DNA of 51,374 nucleotides from Epibacterium ulvae (GTDB lineage: Bacteria; Pseudomonadota; Alphaproteobacteria; Rhodobacterales; Rhodobacteraceae). Positions 47,691 through 51,374 of this stretch are shown here, in pieces (the stretch's first letter is position 1; the number at the start of each line of letters is the position of its first letter). The stretch spans positions 1 through 51,374 of the forward strand of contig NZ_JAHHIR010000077.1 of assembly GCF_018678075.1 (NCBI RefSeq). The letters run 5' to 3'. The translations under genes and the position numbers were made by a program. The notes beneath the pieces were generated by a model that saw only the letters and a program-made list of their open reading frames with translations, did no database searches and was not told the origin of the DNA.

Positions 47691-47801
47691 ATTGACTTGC
47701 GCCTTCGAATGCCGCACCCAGTTTGGGTGAAACTTTTGAGCCCGCGCAAACACTTGAGCAATCGCACGCTGCTGCAAGACCCTTTGTCATTTTTGGCAAG
47801 G

Positions 47802-48554
47802 ATGTGGTGGCGTGGCACATGCGCTGCCCTATTTGTTAGTTCCACAACTCCTGTTCTCGCGGATACAATTACGGTTTCTGCTGCTGCGAGCCTGAAACCG
47901 GTGTTCGATACGTTGGTGCGAGATTTCGAGGCGGAAACAGGCCACAGTGCCCAAGTGAATTTTGCCGGATCCTCGCTGTTGGCCCGACAGATAGAGCTTG
48001 GCGCGCCAGTTGATGTCTTTGTCTCAGCCAATCAACAATGGATGGATCATCTGGAAATCATTGGGTGGGTTGAAAACGCAAATCGTTTTCAGCTTGCTGG
48101 CAATCGACTGGCTTTGGTTTCTTCTTCCGAGGATGATCAATCAGCGGACGTTGAACCTGTGCTTTCGAACCTCGAGGGCCCCGACAGGATTGCCATGGGA
48201 TTGGTCACGGCAGTGCCGGCGGGAGAATACGGCAAAGCAGCGCTTGAATACCTGGAATTGTGGGATGATCTGCGCGATCAGGTGGTTCAGGTGGACAATG
48301 TGCGCGCGGCGCTCACGCTTGTACATTTGGGGGAAACTCGATTGGGCGTCGTTTATGCAACTGATGCAGCCAGTCTGGCTGAAGTGCATTTGGTGGGGCT
48401 GTTTCCGTCAGAAAGCCATCCACGAATCGAATACCCTGTAGCAGTTATTGGTCAGTCTCCATCCGACGCCGCGTTGGAGTTTCTGGCTTTCTTGCGATCC
48501 GATGTCACAAAGTCGCGGTTGAAGCAATTTGGCTTCCTCCCGGCAAACCCGTAA
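47802..48554 (+). CDS. modA: ModA molybdate-binding periplasmic protein
   Basis: 250 residues. The signal peptide is MWWRGTCAALFVSSTTPVLA with cleavage before DTITV. Mature ModA blocks are TITVSAAASLKPVFDTLVRD, NFAGSSLLARQIELGAPVDV, FVSANQQWMD, RIAMGLVTAVPAGEYGKAAL and GVVYATDAASL. It binds molybdate or tungstate oxyanions and delivers them to ModBC. ATG 47802 is chosen because it gives a normal signal peptide; an in-frame ATG at 47710 would add an implausible 30-residue leader. No ModE-like palindrome was recognised upstream. Confidence 0.93.
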   Translation: MWWRGTCAALFVSSTTPVLADTITVSAAASLKPVFDTLVRDFEAETGHSAQVNFAGSSLLARQIELGAPVDVFVSANQQWMDHLEIIGWVENANRFQLAGNRLALVSSSEDDQSADVEPVLSNLEGPDRIAMGLVTAVPAGEYGKAALEYLELWDDLRDQVVQVDNVRAALTLVHLGETRLGVVYATDAASLAEVHLVGLFPSESHPRIEYPVAVIGQSPSDAALEFLAFLRSDVTKSRLKQFGFLPANP

Positions 48555-48563
48555 GGGCGCGCG

Positions 48564-49259
48564 ATGCAAAACTTGCTCAGCCCTATGGAATGGCAGGCGG
48601 TGCTGCTCTCGATCAAAGTTGCGTTCTGGGCGACCTTGACGATGACGCCGCTTGCCTTGTTGACGGCCTATGCGTTGGTTCGGTGGGAGTTTCCGGGCAA
48701 GTCCATATTGAACGGTTTGGCGCATTTACCCTTGATCCTGCCGCCGGTGGTCACGGGATACATGTTGCTTTTACTGTTTGGCACCCAAGGGTTAGTCGGT
48801 GGTTGGCTTCAAGACATCGGTATCGTTTTGGCTTTTCGGTGGACCGGAGCCGCATTGGCGGCTGGGGTCATGGCATTTCCGTTGATGGTGCGGGCCCTGC
48901 GCTTGTCATTGGAGGCGATCGACATTCGCCTGGAACAGGCGGCTGCGACGTTGGGAGCCTCGCCGGTTTGGATCTTTGTGACCGTCACGCTTCCATTGAT
49001 GATACCGGGGGTATTGACGGGAACGATCCTTGCCTTCGCCAAAGCCTTGGGGGAATTCGGCGCAACGATCACATTTGCCGCGAATATTCCGGGGCAGACA
49101 CAGACGATACCCTCAGCAATTTATGCATTGTTGCAAGTTCCCGGCCAGGAAGCCGTCGCTGCGCGGCTTGTAGTGATTTCGGTCTGTCTTGCCTTGACCG
49201 CGTTGTTCCTGTCCGAGGCGCTGGCGCGTCGTGCGCGTAAACGGCTGGAGGGCATCTGA
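48564..49259 (+). CDS. modB: ModB molybdate ABC transporter permease
   Basis: A 231-residue inner-membrane permease with about five membrane helices. ModB-type blocks are LLSIKVAFWATLTMTPLALL, LPLILPPVVTGYMLLLLFGT, FPLMVRALRLSLEAIDIRLE, the EAA-like loop QAAATLGASPVWIFVTVTLP and LAFAKALGEFGATITFAANI. It begins 9 bases after modA and its stop overlaps the modC start (ATGA-type junction reading TGATG). Confidence 0.95.
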   Translation: MQNLLSPMEWQAVLLSIKVAFWATLTMTPLALLTAYALVRWEFPGKSILNGLAHLPLILPPVVTGYMLLLLFGTQGLVGGWLQDIGIVLAFRWTGAALAAGVMAFPLMVRALRLSLEAIDIRLEQAAATLGASPVWIFVTVTLPLMIPGVLTGTILAFAKALGEFGATITFAANIPGQTQTIPSAIYALLQVPGQEAVAARLVVISVCLALTALFLSEALARRARKRLEGI

Positions 49260-50335
49260 TGTTGGACGTTCGAGCGCGCCACCGATTTGCGGACTTTGAA
49301 CTGGATGCAAGTTTTGCGACGTCCGGTGGGATTACGGTTCTGTTCGGAGCGTCGGGGTCGGGAAAGTCGACGATTGCCAATTTGGTTGCGGGACTCTTGC
49401 GTCCACAAGAAGGTCGCGTTGTTTTGGGGGGCCGTGTTTTATGCGATCGCCAGAACAACATTTGGGTGCCGCCGCATCGCCGTCGGATCGGGTATGTTTT
49501 TCAAGATGCGCGACTTTTGCCGCATCTCACGGTGCGCAAGAACCTGACTTATGGTCGGTGGTTTTCCAAAGCGCCAAACGATCCAAAGGAATTTGCCCAT
49601 GTGGTTGATCTGGTGGGGTTGAATTCTCTGCTGGAACGTCGCCCTGCGCATCTTTCAGGGGGTGAAAAGCAGCGCGTTGCGATTGGGCGCGCGCTGTTGT
49701 GCGAGCCGGAATTGATTATCGCAGATGAACCTCTTGCTGCCTTGGATCAAGCACGTAAAGCGGAAATATTGCCGTATTTTGAACGTCTTAGAGACGCGAT
49801 TGACACGCCGATGCTATATGTCAGCCACTCCAGCTCGGAAGTGTCGCGTTTGGCGTCAACCGTGGTTGCATTGTCCGAGGGGCGGGTTCTGCAACAAGGC
49901 CACCCGGCATCGGTTTTTGGGAACCCTGCGGTCTTGCCTATGGGGCCACGCGGGGCTGGGTCCGTGTTGGAAGTCGTTGTGAGCAAACAACATTCCGATG
50001 GCTTGACTGAACTGTCGGCCGGCGGTCAGCGGCTATTTGTACCGCATACGCCACAGGCGGTTGGTGCCCGGGTGAGCGTTCGCATTGCTGCTCATGACGT
50101 TATTCTAGCGCGCAAATTGCCGGAGGAGATTTCTGCTTTGAACATTTTGCCGGGCCTCGTGACGCAAATACATATGGGTGAGGGGCCGGGTGCCATGGTT
50201 GCAATCGAAAGCCCTGCCGGACGCTTTCTGGCGCGGGTCACACAACGCAGCGTCCATCGATTGGACCTTGTTCCAGGTGCGAAATGTTTTGCGATCATCA
50301 AGTCAGTCGCGATAGCGCCCCGAGATATTCATTAG
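49259..50335 (+). CDS. modC: ModC molybdate ABC transporter ATPase
   Basis: A 358-residue ATPase. Walker A GASGSGKST is at residues 30-38 and the ABC signature is LSGGEKQRVAIGRALL. Walker B LIIADEPLAALD and the switch His (YVSHSSSEVSRLAS) follow. The C-terminal MOP-type regulatory domain (about 285-355: LNILPGLVTQIHMGEGPGAM, FLARVTQRSVHRLDLVPG) binds oxyanion and can inhibit transport. It powers molybdate import with ModAB. Confidence 0.95.
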   Translation: MLDVRARHRFADFELDASFATSGGITVLFGASGSGKSTIANLVAGLLRPQEGRVVLGGRVLCDRQNNIWVPPHRRRIGYVFQDARLLPHLTVRKNLTYGRWFSKAPNDPKEFAHVVDLVGLNSLLERRPAHLSGGEKQRVAIGRALLCEPELIIADEPLAALDQARKAEILPYFERLRDAIDTPMLYVSHSSSEVSRLASTVVALSEGRVLQQGHPASVFGNPAVLPMGPRGAGSVLEVVVSKQHSDGLTELSAGGQRLFVPHTPQAVGARVSVRIAAHDVILARKLPEEISALNILPGLVTQIHMGEGPGAMVAIESPAGRFLARVTQRSVHRLDLVPGAKCFAIIKSVAIAPRDIH

Positions 50336-50485
50336 ATTGTACCTAGCAGATTTTGATCGAAAAAGGCGGGACATTTCTTTTGAGCTATAGGGGCTCGGGT
50401 CCCTTCGCCATCTGCAACCTAAGTTTCGCTTTTTGACCATCGGCTGCAGTTGAATTTTTCTTAGAATTTCCGTCGAGAGATAGGG

Positions 50486-51279
50486 TTAGGCCAGGACACA
50501 TAACCAGAATATGACGGTTTCTGCGAGTGCGCGTACAGACAGGAAAACCTTTGGACAGCTGTCGTAACGGGTTGCTACGCACTGCCAGTCTTTCAACCGG
50601 CTAAACATGATCTCAATCCGGTTACGCCTTTTGTAGCGGCGCTTGTCATACTTGATTGCTTTGTCTCGTGATTTTCGGCCTGGGATGCAAGACGTGACAC
50701 CCATACTCACAAGGGCTTCTCGGAACCAATCCGCATCATAGCCACGATCCCCGAGCAGCCAGTCAGCTGCAGGCTACTCACAAACGCTCTGGCTCCGGTC
50801 CAATCGCTCATCACCTGACCAGCTGTCATAAAGAAGCGAACTGGTCACCCCATCGTGTCAGTCACAGCATGCAACTTTGTATTCATGCAGCCTTTGGTGC
50901 GCCCTATCAGACGTCCACGCCCCCCCCTTTTTAACCGACAAGCTGGAAGCAGTCCGGTGGGCTTTGAGGTACGTTGCGTCGATAGAAATCGTTTGTTGTC
51001 CGGTGCTTCAGCAGCAAGCCCTTCCATGATCCGGGCAAACACCCCTATGTCACTCCACCGTTTCCAACGATTGTAGAGCGCCTTGGCAGGACCGTATTCA
51101 TACAGCGCATCACGCCAGCGCAAGCCATTGCGATTGCGATTGCGATTGCGATTGCGATTGATAAAGATAATGCCACTTAAGGCACGTCGATCATCAACGC
51201 GCGGTACGCCATGGCTCTTTGGAAAATAGGGCCGAAGCCGCGCCATTTGATCTTCGTTCAGCCAGTAAACATTGCTCAT
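50486..51279 (-). pseudogene. IS5-family transposase, frameshifted
   Basis: The N-terminal part is open from ATG 51279 (MSNVYWLNEDQMARLRPYFP) through IIFINRN, a hexamer-expanded NR run, GLRWRDALYEYGPAKALYNR and WKRWSDIGVFARIMEGLAAE. One base is then missing near APDN, so the catalytic DATYLKAHRTA block is read out of frame. An extra G in the eight-G run near 50922-50930 restores the frame at GGRGRLIGRTKGCMNTKLHA. A stop follows soon after TDTMG. Homology resumes in another frame with CIPGRKS, YDKRRYKRRNRIEIMFSRL and ATRYDSCPKVFLS, ending at 50486. It cannot make an intact transposase. Confidence 0.85.
51127..51160. repeat. hexanucleotide tandem repeat (ATTGCG)5 inside the transposase remnant
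   Basis: Five perfect ATTGCG units and a partial sixth. On the minus strand they encode alternating Asn-Arg, turning the normal INRNG of the family into INRNRNRNRNRNG. The reading frame is kept, as the unit is 6 bases. Confidence 0.9.
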
Positions 51280-51374
51280 AAGGTCACCCAGATTGAGGGC
51301 AATGAATCACGCAGCCATCTCCGCCCCAAGTGGATTAATCGGTCCTGAGACTAATACGCCTTCAGATCCGTTTT

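Larger units (their letters stand above)
50483..51351 (-). mobile_element. degraded IS5-family insertion sequence (second copy)
   Basis: The minus-strand element starts with GTCTCAGGACC (complement of 51341-51351) and ends at GGGTTAGGCC on the plus strand (50483-50492). TA lies on both sides (50481-50482 and 51352-51353). It is 869 bp long and encodes the remains of a transposase related to that in the first IS copy, in the opposite orientation. The ends resemble those of the first copy but are not identical, so the two are relatives rather than fresh duplicates. Confidence 0.78.

Noticed and set aside
47319-47801. In-frame upstream extension of modA overlapping cheD
   Set aside because: A signal peptide directly after ATG 47802 and a terminator at 47660-47690 show that the gene starts later.
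50380-50400. Possible terminator after modC (GGGGCTCGGGTCCC)
   Set aside because: The stem is only 3-4 bp with no T-run; no clear terminator is visible between modC and the IS.
51127-51160. Short direct repeats as a possible CRISPR array
   Set aside because: The unit is 6 bases with no spacers; it is a microsatellite in a coding remnant.

Overview
The window looks like chromosomal DNA of an alphaproteobacterium, most likely a marine Rhodobacterales (Roseobacter-type). This rests on the GC-rich, alphaproteobacterial-looking codon use, the style of the type VI secretion (T6SS) and che genes, IS5-family elements of a kind common in that group, and a bacterial voltage-gated sodium channel of the NavSp1/NavAb type. 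The genus cannot be fixed from sequence alone.

Layout: (1) 1-2303: the tail of an amino-acid ABC transporter locus in decay. The permease carries two frameshifts and the binding protein appears to lack an internal segment. A degenerate IS5-family element sits in the binding-protein stop codon and separates the gene from its terminator. (2) 2331-6510, minus strand: six genes including an ExbB/TolQ-like protein, two ExbD/TolR-like proteins and a TonB-like single-pass protein. (3) 6686-35213, plus strand, divergent from (2): a long T6SS operon: tssA, tssB, tssC, hcp, tagJ, tssE, tssF, tssG, tssH, then an unusual insert (unknown helical protein, voltage-gated Na+ channel, giant TssB-acidic repeat-TssB'-TssC fusion), then vgrG, an accessory gene, a PAAR gene, fha/tagH, tssK, tssL, tssM, tagF, pppA. 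(4) 35210-37959, minus: ppkA kinase and a small OmpA-domain protein. (5) 38127-40477: an M15 peptidase and a caspase-Sel1 protein. (6) 40646-45528, minus: a che operon (STAS, cheY, cheA, cheW, cheR, cheY, small unknown), with divergent cheB-cheD at 46044-47632. (7) 47802-50335: modABC molybdate transporter. (8) 50483-51351: a second degraded IS5-family element in the opposite orientation.

The T6SS genes supply sheath (TssB/C), tube (Hcp), spike (VgrG, PAAR), baseplate (TssA/E/F/G/K), membrane complex (TssL/M, with an OmpA domain on TssL and no recognisable TssJ), the recycling ATPase (TssH) and a complete threonine-phosphorylation switch (PpkA, PppA, FHA protein, TagF). The most unusual content is the three-gene insert between tssH and vgrG, plus the ExbB/ExbD/TonB-like module. 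The latter's TonB-like protein shares its C-terminal periplasmic architecture with the extracytoplasmic part of PpkA. Together these suggest, as an inference, that this secretion system may be tied to membrane voltage or ion gradients and to a shared envelope sensor. No rRNA, tRNA or CRISPR array was seen.
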